Shown here piece by piece: positions 11,242 to 24,059 of a stretch of 64,000 nt of DNA (its first letter is position 1; every line of letters starts with the position of its first letter). The notes beneath the pieces are model-generated. The model worked only from the letters and a program-made list of their open reading frames with translations, was not told where the DNA came from and ran no database searches. The translations under genes and the position numbers were made by a program. This DNA is from Dactylorhiza incarnata (lineage: Eukaryota; Streptophyta; Magnoliopsida; Asparagales; Orchidaceae): the NCBI GenBank assembly GCA_033032865.1, contig JAWHQI010000075.1:434001-498000 (forward strand), given 5' to 3'.

Positions 11242-13210
11242 TGTCACAACCCGCATTTTCTCTGTATTAAATAGTACATCAGAGTAAGAGAAAATACGCG
11301 TCATGATGCCACGTCATGCAGGGGACAACTGCAGACGCTCAGGCAGCTCTACTTTCACATTTTTCTTTAGAAAGCCATGAACTTTATGTTTAAAACATAA
11401 TTTGAGTTTAAGGTTTCCAAACACCGTGTCCCGCGGTTTAATGGATCAGCTAGTCCATAAATAAGAAATTATAGATTTACGCAGCGAAGAATACATAATT
11501 TACTTTAATTTATCCTATTTGAGCATGATGAACTAAACAACATTTTGATGATATGCACTTCAATATTTAGTATAAGTACAAAAGGTTTCTTTACGGGCTT
11601 CAAAATAGAGTGATAATAGTTTAAAAAAAAGAGATGTCATGTAGGAAGAATTATGCAGTTTTGTATATATAATAACTACCATGCATCCTAACATAAAACC
11701 TTCCCAGAGAGCAATTGCATAAATAGCAAACAACGATAGTAGCGTAAAAGAATAGCAAGATAAGTCTAACATAGAAGATCTCAGGCTATGGGCGTCAACA
11801 AACTGACATGAACCCATAACCCTAACATGTCTTGAAAAGGAAACAACAATCTACCTCTCCAAAAGGAGTAAGAAAGGAACTACTGCAAATCTGACAGAAA
11901 CTGAACTCGGTCAGCACAACTTGCTACTGGTCCAAACCTGAGGCATTCAAAAGAAAAGAATGCCTCAGCACAAAGGCATGAAAAGACATCATAACAAAGA
12001 GTGAGAGAAAACTCAACAAAAGTGGTTACCAACCCAATCAAGAATAGTTGTGAACATCAGCAACTCAAATAAAGAAGTATTAGCATTCAATAAGTAAGGA
12101 AATACTGGCACAAAGTGCGGTCAAAGTTGCGTTGCAACAACATCCAACAGGAAAAGTGTCGAGTTGCCCAAGAAGTAAATCCTTATCCCAGCCATAAAAC
12201 AGTACTGAGACGGAGGCATTATTTCCAACCAACCATCAGACCAAAACATATGAGGCACAAAAGCACTGTGGCGGTGGTTGCAGCCCACCAACCAACAGTC
12301 TACACATCCACGAAAGAAAAACAACAGGCACTGGTGGTGGCCACTTCGTCCACCCATAGTCCAAAAACAACCAACTGGGAATAGAGGTTCACAAAATCCT
12401 GACCAAAACAAACACCACAGAAAAACTCGGAGAAAAACTCCCAGGAAAACAACCTTCACAACAAGCTCGTCGAAAGTACTCAACGGAACCAAGGACTCTC
12501 GACGAATTCGTCGAAACTCATTCGACAAATTTCGGCGAATCGACTTAACTATTTCACGGAAGTCTAAATCTATTTCGACAAATTTGACGAAATGAATCGA
12601 CGAATCTACTTCGAATACTCGGCGAAATTACACGTATCTATACGACGAATCTATACTCGATGAGCTACCTTAACTTCAGGACGAATTCTACTTTAGCATA
12701 AACGACGTATTCTACAAGACTTCTACAGAAATCTTGCTCGAATGACTGAACACATTACATATCATTTCTCTAAGAGGAAAGAAAAAAGAAATAAATAGTA
12801 AAGGGGAAAAAGAGCACGCAAGAGGGGTTTAGTCCACCACTTGCCTAGTTTTCACCGGAAACGTTCTCCGAACAACTCCTCGTCGCAGATCGGCCGCTAG
12901 AAAACCTCGAGGAAGAATCTCTGAAACTTTTGGAACGAAAAGTAGGGTTAGGGCTTCCAGCTCTAACCTCAAAAATCTACGAAACTCAAAATACATACCG
13001 CACACGCGAAGGGCTCGGCGAGAGCTTTTAAAATCTATGCTTCGGCGAGGATTTCGAGCTCCGGTGCTCCGGTGGCGGCGATCTGAAGGCTCACAGAAGG
13101 ACGTTCCGCTCTCGGTTCGCAAAAGGTCCGGGAAGAAGATGAATAGGGTTCGGTTTAATGGGATAGAAGAGATCATACGTATATATATAAGATATAATTA
13201 GAATGATAAA

Positions 13211-13248
<38 letters not shown>

Positions 13249-13846
13249 TAATAATAATAATAATACTAAACTAGAGGTCTTCACCGGACAATATTTCTGG
13301 AACAATAAAATTTCTCGAGAACTTCATAAGTTCTCGTGAACTTCACTTCAAGCACGGGGCATTATTTCATTTCACGTGAACTATATATACTCTTATATAT
13401 ATAATATATATATATAATATTATTATAGTAATACCAAAATTAAGCGAACGCCGAAACCAACGAAATTCTCACCCAAGGTGAACGGCGGCGCTACGAATCC
13501 AACGGCGAAGTCGGAATCAAAATCCGACGTACCGTTCTAGAGATATAAATTTCCGAAGTTTTATGGCGATGGATAAATATATAAATTGTTGAAAATTTGC
13601 CGAGGCTTTAATATCGCTCCGAACGCCATGAAACTTTGACAACCTTACTAAAATTAAATAGTCTAATTTCCTAACATAAAATTTTCCAATTCTGGGTCGT
13701 TTCAAAATTTGGTCGACTTGACCGAACAGACACGAAAATGTGCAAACAACGGCGCAGCACTGACTCCGCACTAACGTAATGCCCTTCGTCAATATAACGT
13801 CATCAATATATTTCCAAATAATAGTCGAAAATTCAGGGGCGTTACA
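11242..13846 (-). repeat. 3' LTR of gypsy B
   Basis: It matches 19318-21968. It carries a TTCGTCGAA/CGACGAA-rich stretch (12465-12660), an (AAT)n tract (about 13208-13265) and TTCACGTGAA palindromes. Against the other LTR it lacks about 60-70 bp near 13270. Frames in both directions, including proline- or arginine-rich ones near 12115-12600 and 12829-13176, recur in both LTRs and are not genes. Confidence 0.92.
13208..13265. repeat. (AAT)n microsatellite in the B 3' LTR
   Basis: A trinucleotide run of about 18 units has one AAC variant. The matching tract in the other LTR (about 21285-21325) changes to (AAT)n followed by (ATT)n, which forms an inverted repeat. Confidence 0.85.
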
Positions 13847-13957
13847 GTCTCTCCCCCTAAAAAGAAGTTTCGTCCCGAAACATTGACAGATAGCTCGAAT
13901 ACAATAAATAGAAGCGAGTAACTAAAAGCTACGAACGAAAACACTTACCAAAGAGGG
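13847..13957 (-). other. Polypurine tract and 3' UTR of B
   Basis: On the minus strand TTTTTAGGGGGAGAGAC abuts the 3' LTR, as expected for a plus-strand primer. The pol stop lies about 110 bp upstream. Confidence 0.8.
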
Positions 13958-16900
13958 CTAGGAGAAAAGATGAGGATGGGATGTAATCATAACAGATTCC
14001 AGTTCCCAAGTCGCGCTCTCGACGTCTTGGTTTTGCCAAAGGACCTTGACCATAGGAATCGTCTTCTTTCGCAACGCGTGATCCTGAGCCTCTAGAACAC
14101 GAACAGGCACTTCGACATAAGACAGATTAAGTTGCAACTAGGGCACCAAGTCAAGGACATGACGATCATTACGCATGCACTTTCTCAATTGGCTCACATG
14201 AAACACATCGTGAACACCTGGGAAAGAAGCAGGTAAATCCAGCCTATAAGCTGAAACTCCGATGCGCTCAACAACCTGGAAAGGTCCCACATACCGGGGA
14301 TCCAACTTATGGTTCCTTCCAAATCTCTTATCACCTGGCATCGGAGAAACCTTCAGAAAAACCATGTCCCCAACTGCAAACTCCAGATCAACCCTTCTCC
14401 GATTAGCATACTTCTCATATCGCTCCTGAGCAATGCGAAGTTTCTCGCGGATATGAGTCACAGCAACATTCATCTCTTCCAAAGCTTCTAGACATAGCAA
14501 CGGGCTCTCACCAACCTCAGCCCAAAACAAGGGAGTTCGACAATGCCTTCCATACAAAGCCTCAAAGGGGGCCATATGCAAACTCTCCTGATAACTATTG
14601 TTATAAGCAAATTCCATTAGTCCAAGACGCTTATCCCAAGCTCCACCATAATCTAAAATATAACATCGGATCATATCTTCCAAAATCTGATTTACTCTTT
14701 CTGTTTGATCGTTGGTCTGAGGGTGGTAAGCGGTAGAGTATCTAAGGTCAGTACCCAAGCCTCCCTGCAAACTCTGCCAAAAACGAGACATATACCTGGA
14801 ATCCTGATCTGACACAATACTCACGGGCACACCGTGCAATCTGATGAACACATCCAAATAAAGCTCTGCTATTTTCTCCATAGAATAGTCAATCTTAAAA
14901 GGCACAAAGTGAGCACACTTTGTTAATCTGTCAACTATAACCCACACAGAATCATGTCCTTCGGGAGATCTCGGTAAACCGGTAATGAAGTCCATTGAAA
15001 TACTCTCCCACTTACATCTTGGAATATCCAGAGGGTTCAATTTACCTCCAGGCCTCTTATGATCTGAGTTAACACGCTGGCAAGTATAACATTTAGAAAC
15101 ATACTTAGCTATATCATTCTTATTACCTGACCACCATACATTCTGCTTCAGGTCTTTATACATCTTTGTGGAACCAGGATGATAGGAAATACTAGAATCA
15201 TGTGCTTCACTACATATTTTTGTTCGAATATCCTCAATCGCGGGAATACAATACCTGCCCAGATACTTCATGGTATCTTTATCATCAATTGAAAAATTTG
15301 GTAATTCACCCTTTTCAGTTCTATTCCGGAGATGCTGCAAATCAGGATCATCCTTCTGATGCAGTCTTGTAAGGGTAATCCAAGAAGGCTCTTCAGCTTC
15401 TAAACTCGAAGGCGCGGTACTACTACCGACTGAAATATCCATCAGCATAAACTCCTCCACTAAGGATTGCATGGAAAGTATGAAGACATGCGCGGTCTTT
15501 CTACTCAGGGCATCGGCCACCACATTAGCCTTACCCGGATGATACAGGATATCAACTTCATAATCCGCAACATACTCCAACCATCTGCGCTAATGCAAAT
15601 TTAGTTCTTTCTGGGTAAAGACATACTTCAAACTCTTATGGTCCGTGAAAATCTTGCATGACACTCCATATAACAGATGTCTCCAAAGCTTTAAAGCATA
15701 AATCACTGCCGCAAACTCTAAGTCATGCGTAGGGTAATTCCTTTCATGAACTTTCAGTTGTCTTGATCCATACGCGATCACCTTTCCTTCTTGCATCAAA
15801 ACACAACCAAGACCAACGTGAGATGCGTCTACATAAACGGCATACTTAACTCCCTCGGTCGGTAAAGCCAAAACAGTAGTGGTGCACAACTTCCTTTTCA
15901 ATTTTAGAAAGGCTTCCTCGCACTTGTCGCTCCAAACAAACACTGCATTCTTCTGGGTAAGCTTAGTCAGAGGTGCTGACAGCACAAAAAATCCTTGTAC
16001 AAATCTTCTATAATAACCTGCCAACCCTAAGAAACTCCTAATCTCCTTAGGCGTTGCAGGCCTCTTCCAATCCAAGACAGCAGAGATCTTTGCTGGGTCT
16101 ACAGAAATTCCATCCTTGTTCACCACATGACCCGGGAAAGACACTTGCGAAAGCCAGAATACTCACTTACTCAATTTCGCAAACAACTTGTGCTCTCTTA
16201 AGGTAGACAATACTAAGCACAAATGCGTAGCATGCTCCTGAGCATTTCTTGAATACACCAACACATCATCAATGAAAACTACCACAAAATGATTTAGGAA
16301 ATCTTTGAACACTCGGTTCATCATATCCATAAACGCAGAGGGTGCATTAGTCAAACCAAAAGACATTACAAAGAACTCATAATGTCCATAACGGGAATGA
16401 ATAGCGGTTCGAGGAACGTCCGACTCACGGATCCTCAACTGATGGTAACCTGAATGAAGATCAATCTTCGAAAACACCGAACTACCATGCAACTGATCAA
16501 ACAAATCATCGATTCGCGACAATGGATATCTATTCTTGATGGTTACCTTATTCAAATCCCTATAGTCTATGCACAACCTCATAGAACCATCTTTCTTTTT
16601 CACGAACAACATTGGAGCACCCCAGGGCGAAGAACTTGTCCTAATGAATCCACACTGTGACAATTGATCTAACTGGGTATGCAACTCTTCCAGCTCACGC
16701 GGGGCTATAAGGTACGGTGCCTTAGCAATCGAATGAGTACCAGGCTCAAGATCAATAATGAACTCCACATCTCTCCCAGGCAGAAGACCAAGAAGACTAA
16801 CCGGAAAAACATCAGGAAACTCTCGCACCACAGGAACATCCTCGATACGCGGCAAACCACTAACAGTTTCTAACATAGAAACAAGGTAAGCAAAACAACC

Positions 16901-17316
16901 GGAAACTAAAAGTTTCTGAGCACATACCGCAGAGATAATCGGGGAATCCTGGCGTGGAAAGCCATACACACTCATGGGTTGACTGTTGTCCATCTTGAAG
17001 TCCAAATGCTTAACCTTGCATTGGATAACCGCATCATACCTGGACAACCAGTCCATGCCCAACATCTCATCAAAATCTTCCAGGTCTAGCACCTTTAAAT
17101 CTGCAAAAGCTAAGAAATCACCTAAGAGGATAGGGCAATTCTGGATACCCTGGTCCGACAACACGGAGTCGCCTGAAGGAAACTTAACACGAAACGCATC
17201 GCCAATCTGATCGAGGATCAAACGATAACGCTCTACAAAAGTCCTAGCCACGAACGAGTGGGTAGCACCAGAATCAAAGAGAACGCGTGCCCAACGATTC
17301 TTTACCTTAAATTCTC
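13958..17316 (-). pseudogene. pol of gypsy B: PR-RT-RNase H-IN with chromodomain-like tail
   Basis: Protease has [10 protein letters not shown] (DSG near 17270). RT follows ([20 protein letters not shown], then FIDDVLVYS with both catalytic Asp). RNase H has [10 protein letters not shown] and FTDHKSL. Integrase has a HHCC finger ending CYTC, SMDFITGLP, SDQDSRYMS and QTERVNQILED (DDE present), then a GPF module (YVGPFQVVERIG). After a stop near 14138 the frame stays open to 13958 with IPMVKVLWQ and ATWELES, like the chromodomain-type tail of plant chromoviruses. Stops near 16163, 15590 and 14138 interrupt an otherwise good frame. The enzymes would copy RNA into DNA and integrate it. RT HSGYH replaces the usual RSGYH. 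Confidence 0.92.
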
Positions 17317-17394
17317 CTATAAAATCGAATAAATAACTAGCCGAACGGAAAAATAGGATAAAGATGAAGGCTAATAGTTAAATTAAGGCCTAAC
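17317..17394 (-). other. Candidate intron between gag and protease of B
   Basis: On the minus strand CAG|GTTAGG is followed 78 nt later by a T-rich TTTTATAG|GAG. Removing it joins the gag-end frame (STQVIS-G) to the protease frame (EFKVKNRW) in phase. Unspliced, the region has several stops. This is inferred from splice-site consensus and phase only. Confidence 0.45.
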
Positions 17395-18622
17395 CTGAAA
17401 TAACTTGGGTGGAATTCTGAGCTTCTCCCCTAGTCGCCACATTCAACTTGCCGTATCCTCTATCCTGATGCATCCGGCTGCGGCGGCGGCAAGGCCTGAA
17501 GTGGCACGGGCTGCATAGGCAGTTGGAAACGTGGGCATTTAGTCTTAACGTGCCCCTTCTGTCCGCACTGAAAACACGCCTTATCTTTAGACCAGCAATT
17601 GGCAACATCATGCCCATTTTGCTTACAGAAGGTACATGTCAGATCTCCTCTGGGAGTGCTCTGTATTGCCGACACTTGTTGTTGCTTCTTAGCTCCCAAC
17701 CTTTTGAAACATTTCTCGAACGGATGGCCTGGGAGACCACAGAAGCTACAAATTTCGCCACTCCTTTTCTTTGGAGCAGGGCTAGATACCTTGGGGATTT
17801 CCCCCTCTTCGACCTTTCTCTTATCCTTTCTCATTAACGCGCCTCTATTCTTGGCATTATCGATGTCCTCGACTTTAGCACGGTCTACTACTTCAGCATA
17901 GATTTCAGATCTGTATGTGATAGCCAGTTGCTGGATGTCACTACGAAGTCCTCCGAGGAATCGCTTCACTCTTCCTGCCTCGGAAGCCTCTAAATCTGGA
18001 GCAAATCTTCTCAACTTATTGAATTCAACCTCATACTCACTAACTGTGAGTTGCCTTTGCTTCAAGTGTAGAAAATTATTCATCAGACGGTCTTGCTCAA
18101 CCGACGGCAGAAACTTCTTTAACACCATTGCCTTAAACGACTCCCACGAACATCCGTCTACAAGACTTTCTCTCTCCCTGATCCACCAGCTCTTAGCAAG
18201 TCCCTTCAGCTGGTAAGCAGTGACCATTACCTTTTGGTCCGCAGAGATTCCTGAGTACGCGAACATCTCTTCAATGGCAACTAACCAGTCATCCAGCGTC
18301 ATGAAGTCAGCTCTTCCATCATACGTAGGAGGTCATAGTCACTGGAAATGCGAAATTAAGTTCATCTCTGGTGGCAGCAGAACTGGAGGCACCAAAGGAG
18401 CAGGAGGAACAGGTACATTCTGACCCACTGCAGGGTCCTGCACCACAGGCTGCTGTCCAACGGCTATAGTCATCAATGTCTAAATATGTGATTGCATCGC
18501 AACTAACTGCCTGGACAGAGCCTCGTTACTTTGTCGCAGACTCTCGATCATGGCTTCACTCTAAGCACCCGAAAACTCGCCCTCAGATTGGGGGGGTAAA
18601 CCTCGTCGCAACACGCCTCCAT
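17395..18622 (-). pseudogene. gag of gypsy B with three zinc knuckles
   Basis: The protein starts MEACCDEVYPP. A run of seven C on the coding strand near 18590 shifts the frame; the next frame reads SEAMIESLRQ, then a Pro-rich stretch. From 18302 the retrotransposon gag domain is open: DDWLVAIEEMF, AKSWWIRERE, TVSEYEVEFNKLRRFAPD. Three CCHC knuckles follow: CSFCGLPGHPFEKC, CTFCKQNGHDVANC and CFQCGQKGHVKTKC. A TGA/TAG-type break near 17460 leads into a frame ending at the candidate intron. Gag would package the RNA. Three knuckles are more than the one or two common in plant gypsy gag. Confidence 0.9.
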
Positions 18623-19304
18623 GACATATCTATAAATACGAATAAATGGCTCATCAAAACCCTAACTTGGAACTGGAACTACTCAGCTTAGCTCGAACCA
18701 AAACAGGAAAAGACACTTGCTCCAACTACTACCTTGCTCTTGGATTTTATACAAATGATGTTATGCTTTAACTTAGGATGGTATACTACCATCCTTTGAC
18801 TCTTGTGTATGTCACATAGATGTATGAATGTTTAAACCTTCTTTTCAAATCATGTGGGTACGAGTGTCATCATATAAATCTTTAGCTTGGCACGAGTGCT
18901 TTATGCGATGTTATGATATGTATGTTGTGCTATGCATTCTAAGAAAAGCCTTAATGCATGTTATAAGCGGAATACGCATGAAATATTATGCACCCCATAA
19001 TACATAATATCGCAAGCAACGAAAAAGAAGAAACGTGTTAATGGGCATCCATGTGATGATGGTTATGCATCCCATACTACATAACCGTCACATGTTGACA
19101 CCTATGGTGGATCCATATACAAACACATATTATGCATCCCATAATACATAATATGCCTCGTATACTTATTGACATGATATGAGTGTAGTGTTCATGCTTT
19201 AGCCAAGATGTACGGATGACACTTCGGTGTGTGTATGCAATGAGAAAAGATAATTAACACCTGATCAGAAAAAGTAGTTCGACCAATTTGTCAAACAAAC
19301 CTAT
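18623..19304 (-). other. Leader (5' UTR) of B with three hairpins
   Basis: There is no ORF. Three hairpins share the loop CAYCCCATAMTA (12 nt, plus-strand reading): 18983-19010, 19061-19086 (extended by CATGTGA/TCACATG at 19050-19094) and 19126-19155. Stem sequences are ATATTATG/CATAATAT, GGTTATG/CATAACC and CATATTATG/CATAATATG. This leader is where packaging signals of retroelements usually sit. Confidence 0.65.
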
Positions 19305-19315
19305 CTCTGATACCA
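19305..19315 (-). other. Primer binding site of B
   Basis: On the minus strand TGGTATCAGAG starts three bases after the 5' LTR end, an initiator tRNA-Met type site. Confidence 0.85.
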
Positions 19316-19317
19316 AC

Positions 19318-21968
19318 TGTCACAACCCGCATTTTCTCCGAATTAAATAATATGTCAGAGTAAGAGAAAATACGTGTCATAATGCCACATCATGCAGGGG
19401 ACAACTGCAGACGCTCAGGCAGCTCTACTTTCACATTTTTCTTTAGAAAGCCATGAACTTTATGTTTAAAACATAATTTGAGTATAAGGTTTCCAAACAC
19501 CGTGTCCCTCGGTTTAATGGATCAACTAGTCCATAAATAAGAAAGTATAGATTTACGCAGCGGAAAATACATAATTTACTTTAATTTATCCTATATGAGC
19601 ATGATGAACTAAACAACATTTTGATGATATGCACTTCAAGATTTAGTATAAGTACAAAAGGTTTCTTTACGGGCTTCAAAATAGAGTGATAATAGTTTAA
19701 AAAAAAAAAGATGTCATATAGGAAGAATTATGCAGTTTTGTATATAGAATAACTACCATGCATCCTAATATAAAACCTTCCCAGAGAGCAATTGCATAAA
19801 TAGCAAACAATGGTAGTAGCGTAAAAGAATAACAAGATAAGTCAAACATTGAAGATCTCGGGCTATGGGCGTCAACAAACTGACACGAACCCATAACCCT
19901 AACATGTCTTGAAAAGGAAACAACAATCTACCTCTCCAAAAGGAGTAAGAAAGGAACTACTGCAAATCTGACAGAAACTGAACTCGGTCAACACAACCTG
20001 CTACTGGTCCAAACCTGAGGCATTCAAAAGAAAAGAATGCCTCAGCACAAAGGCATGAAAAGACATCATAACAAAGAGTGAGAGAAAACTCAACATAAGA
20101 GGGTTACCAACCCAATCAAGAATAGTTGTGAACATCTGCAACTCAAATAAAGAAGTATTAGCATTCAACAAGTAAGGAAAGACTGGCACAAAGTGCGGTC
20201 AAAGTTGCGTTGCAACAACATCCAACAGGAAAAGTGTCGAGTTGCCCAAGAAGTAAATCCATATCCCAGCCATAAAACAGTACTAAGGCGGAGGCATTAG
20301 TTCCAACCAACCATCAGAACAAAACATCAGAGGCACAAAAGCACTGTGGCGGTGGTTGCAACCCACCAACCAACAGTCTACACGTCCACGTAAGAAAAAC
20401 AACAAACACTGGTGGTTGCCACTTCGTCCACCCACAGTCCAAAAACAACCAACTGGGAATAGAGGTTCACAAAATCCTGACCAAAACAGACACCACAGAA
20501 AAACACGGAGAAAAACTCCCAGGAAAACCACCTTCACAACAAGCTCGTCGAAAGCACTCGACGGAACCAAGGACTCTCGACGAATTCGTCGAAACTCATT
20601 CGACGACTTTTGGCCAATCGACATAACTATTTCACAGAAGTCTAAATTTATTTCGGCGAATTCGTCGAAATGAATCGACGAATCTGCTTATAATACTCGG
20701 CAAAATTAAATGTATCTATATGATGAAATTATACTCGATGAGCTAACTTAACTTCGGGATGAATTCTACTTTAGCATAAACGACGTATTCTACAAGACTA
20801 CTATAGAAATCTTGCTCGAATGACTGAACACATTACATATCATTTCTCTAAGAGGAAAGAAAAAAGAAATAAATAGTAAAGGGGAAAAAGAGCGCGCAAG
20901 AGGGGTTTTGTCCACCACTTGCCTAGTTTTCACCGGAAACGTTCTCCGAACAACACCTCGTCGAAGATCGGCTCCTAGAAAACCTCAAGGAAGAATCTCT
21001 GAAACTTTTGGAACAAAAAGGAGGGTTAGGGCTACCGGCTCTAATCTCAAAAATCTACGAAACTCAAAATACATACCGCACACGCGAAGGGATCGACGAG
21101 AGCTTTCCAAATATTTGCTCTGGCAAACATTTCGAGCTTTGGTGCTCCGGTGGAGGCGATCTGAAGGCTCACGAAAGGACGTTCCGCTCTCGGTTTGCAT
21201 AAGGTCTGGTAAGAAGATGAATAAGGTTCGGTTTCACGGGATAGAAGAGATCATACGTATATATATATAAGATATAATTAGAATGATAATAATAATAATA
21301 ATAATTATTATTATTATTATTATAATACTAAACTTCACGTGAAGGAGAGGTATTCACGGGAAAAAAAATTCGTGATCTTTGTAATTTCTCGAGAACTTCC
21401 TTTCACGGGACAATATTTTTGGAACAATAAAATTTCTCGAGAACTTCATAAGTTCTCGTGAACTTCACTTCACGCACGGGGCACTATTTCATTTCACGTG
21501 AACTATATATACTCTTATATATAAAATATATATATATGATATTATTATAGTAATACCAAAATTAAACGAACGCCGAAACCGATGAAAATCGCACCCAAGG
21601 TGAATGGCGGCGCTACGAATCCAACGGCGAAGTCAGAATCAAAATCCGACGTACCGTTCTCGAGATATAAATTTCCGAAGTTTTATGGTGATAGATACAT
21701 ATATAAATCTTTGAAAATTCACCGAGGCTTTAATATCGCTCCGAACGCAATGAAACTTTGACAACCTTACTAAAATTAAATAGTATAATTTCCTAACGCA
21801 AAATTTTCCAATTCTGGGTCATTTCAAAATTTGGTCGACTTGACCAAACAGACACGAAAATGCGCAAACGACGGTGCACCGCTAACTCCGCACTAACGTA
21901 ACGCCCTTCGTCAATATGATGTCAACAATATATTTCCAAATAATAGCCGAAAATTCAGGGGCGTTACA
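19318..21968 (-). repeat. 5' LTR of gypsy B
   Basis: It matches 11242-13846 closely. It contains the TTCGTCGAA-rich stretch (about 20543-20690). It also has an extra segment near 21325-21410 (with ttcacgtgaagg and ttcgtgatctttg) that is absent from the 3' LTR. The (AAT)n(ATT)n tract is at 21285-21325. Confidence 0.92.
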
Positions 21969-21973
21969 TTTGT

Positions 21974-22430
21974 GCACTGGCTCCGAATGTGCCCGGTCTT
22001 CCTACAATGAAAGCATTCCGGTGGAGGTCTTTATTCTTCATCGTCTCTCTCCTTTTCCTTCTTTGAAGATGACCCTTTCCATCTTGCATCCTTTTGGATA
22101 AATTTTCGAAAAGTGTTTCTCCTTTCCGTATTTCGCATGAACCTTCGGAAGTTCTTCACCAAAAGGCTTTCTTCATCTTCATCAACATCCACTTGGCACT
22201 CCTTTTTTGACTTTAGTGCCAATGCCTTCTTCTTTGGCTCCTTGTTGTATTCATCATATTGGATTTTGAGTTCTACCTCTTGGGTTTAGAGATTCCCTAT
22301 GAGGATCTCAACTTGGAGCGTTCTTAGATTGTGCGATTCCGAAATGGCCGTCACCTTCGGGTTGAATTTTGGAGGAAGGGAACGAAGTATCTTTCAGACC
22401 AAGTCGCCGTTGGAGAAGGTCTTTCCTAGA
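21974..22430 (-). pseudogene. Copia X: middle of gag with zinc knuckle
   Basis: From 22430 down the minus strand encodes LGKTFSNGDLV, KILRSLPPKFNPKVTAI, then EEDESLLVKNFRRFMRN-like text (DEESLLVKNFRRFMR) and an intact CCHC knuckle CFHCRKTGHIRSQC close to 21980. These are the conserved second half of copia gag. Stops interrupt it, for example after GDLV and in GNL*TQ; both fit single C to T or G to A changes. The frame continues into 11241 across B and into 24950 across J. Confidence 0.88.
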
Positions 22431-22709
22431 ACATATATATATATATATTTTGGACTCATTTGGGCTGATATTCTAGTCTTTGCACCATATTTTAGGCACG
22501 TTTTCATTCATATGTATTATTCCATGCTAGGTGCACTATTAAGCTCATTTCGGTGTGCAATTGCATTCCTTGTTGTTGGGAGTAAGCACATGGTGGTCCC
22601 CTTCCCTTCTTTTATGTTTTTCTGATGCTGGACGTGTATTCCCAGCTGTTATATCTTGTATGCAGGTGACCTGATCGTCCCGTTTTCCCCAGAAGTAATT
22701 TCTGTGCAT

Positions 22710-23035
22710 ATCGCGCGGCCGTGCATTTCCTTGACGCACGGTCGGTTGCGGTTGTGTGTTTGTGTCTAGGCAGAAAATGGAGCGTCGGAGTTTACTCGTG
22801 CGTTTTGACGCACGGGCGGATTCGCCTGCGCGTGAGTAAAACGCACGGTCGACCTGTGTCTTTGTGATTTTAGAGTGTCAGAGTTTACCCGTGCATTTGA
22901 ACGCACGGGCGGTATTGGTCATACGTGAGCAAATCGCACGGGTGGCGCACCTTCTTCCCCAAGCCATATTTTATCCGTTAATATCGCACAGTCTGCGCAC
23001 GGTCGTGCGTTCAACCGTGCGTGACCATTTTTCAG
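22710..23035 (+). repeat. Dyad motif cluster in U3 of J
   Basis: Several copies of GCACGG(T/G)CGG and hairpins such as GTGCGTTTTGACGCAC occur within 330 bp. They lie just upstream of a probable TATA signal, ctataaaaagcagg at 23044-23057. Confidence 0.7.
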
Positions 23036-23950
23036 CCTGTTTGCTATAAAAAGCAGGAATCGAGGTAGTCAACGAGGAGAGCAATTGGAGGCAGACTGGA
23101 GCGATTCAGAGAGCGGGAAATCACTTCCTTCCCGCTGCTCTTGAGGGCTGAAGGCTTCCCATTCATTTCCACCACCATAGAGGCTATTTCCGGTGATTTC
23201 CACCTTCATCCTTCCATCCGGGAGCACTAGGAAGCTTTCTCCACAATTAGCTCAAGCATTCCTCGCTGAGAGATCAGAGAAGCGCAGAAGATCGTAGGAG
23301 CGGTGACAGCCTCCTTCGAGCCAAGCTCACCATCTGAGGGCCGAGTCCAGAGAGAGCCCGACAACCTCTCATTCCGGCCGTGAACCCAAGACGTGACTTC
23401 TTCTTTGTGGTCCTCTCTAACCTTTGATACTTGAACTTCTTTGTTGTTGTTTTATGAATGCTTGTTAAGTTCATCTTAAGGATTATTGCTTGTGTTCATA
23501 TGCAATGTTGTTGTGATGGCATGAATAGCCTTTTTCCTAGTGATTTTTGAGATTCGTTGTGTGTGAAGCCACTAGCAATTGCTAGTGGTGATGTTTAGAG
23601 AAGAGGTGTGTGCGACCCTCAACCGTCATAGTTACATTCCGTCCACGAGCCATCCGAAGCACGACATCGCGGCCGTTGCATCCATCTCGCCTTGCGAAGC
23701 GGAGTTTTGACCCGCATCTCTCTTTATTCTGCAATAGCATAGGATCCCAAACCAAACCTCCCGTTGTTACTTATTAACCCTTTTAACTGATTTCCTGGCT
23801 TGAGCAAATCGTACTACCCAACTTGCGGTCCTTTGAGAACGATATTCGGGGAGTTCCTCCTTATTTTATTACTTGAGCGACTGGTGCACTGCCGTCGTAT
23901 CGCATTTCGTGCCTGCTAATTAGCAGTGCCGAATTAGCGCATCAAGTTTT

Positions 23951-23968
23951 TGGCGCCGTTGCCGGGGA
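23951..23968 (+). other. Primer binding site of J (tRNA-Asp type)
   Basis: TGGCGCCGTTGCCGGGGA follows the LTR end by six bases. This is the site commonly seen in plant Athila/Tat gypsy elements, complementary to tRNA-Asp. Confidence 0.88.
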
Positions 23969-24059
23969 CTGCAAGCGTGTACAATTTTTTTTTCTTTGGA
24001 GATCCGTTTTAAGGTCTTTTTGTTTTTTTTATTACCTTTTTTGTGTTGAATTGCGGTGT

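Larger units (their letters stand above)
11242..21968 (-). mobile_element. Gypsy element B (chromovirus-like), nearly full length
   Basis: Two LTRs of about 2.6 kb surround minus-strand gag-pol in the order gag, protease, RT, RNase H, integrase, chromodomain-like tail. On the plus strand the LTRs start TGTCACAACCC and end GGGGCGTTACA. Flanks are TTTGG (11237-11241) and TTTGT (21969-21973), a 5-bp target duplication with one mismatch. It interrupts copia X right after a gag zinc knuckle. Few lesions are seen: a homopolymer frameshift and a few stops. By content it is the most complete element in the window. Confidence 0.93.

Noticed and set aside
12115..12600. Frames in B LTR rich in Pro/Arg and their copies at 20283-20673
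   Set aside because: They lie inside LTRs, are open on both strands and match no protein family I know.
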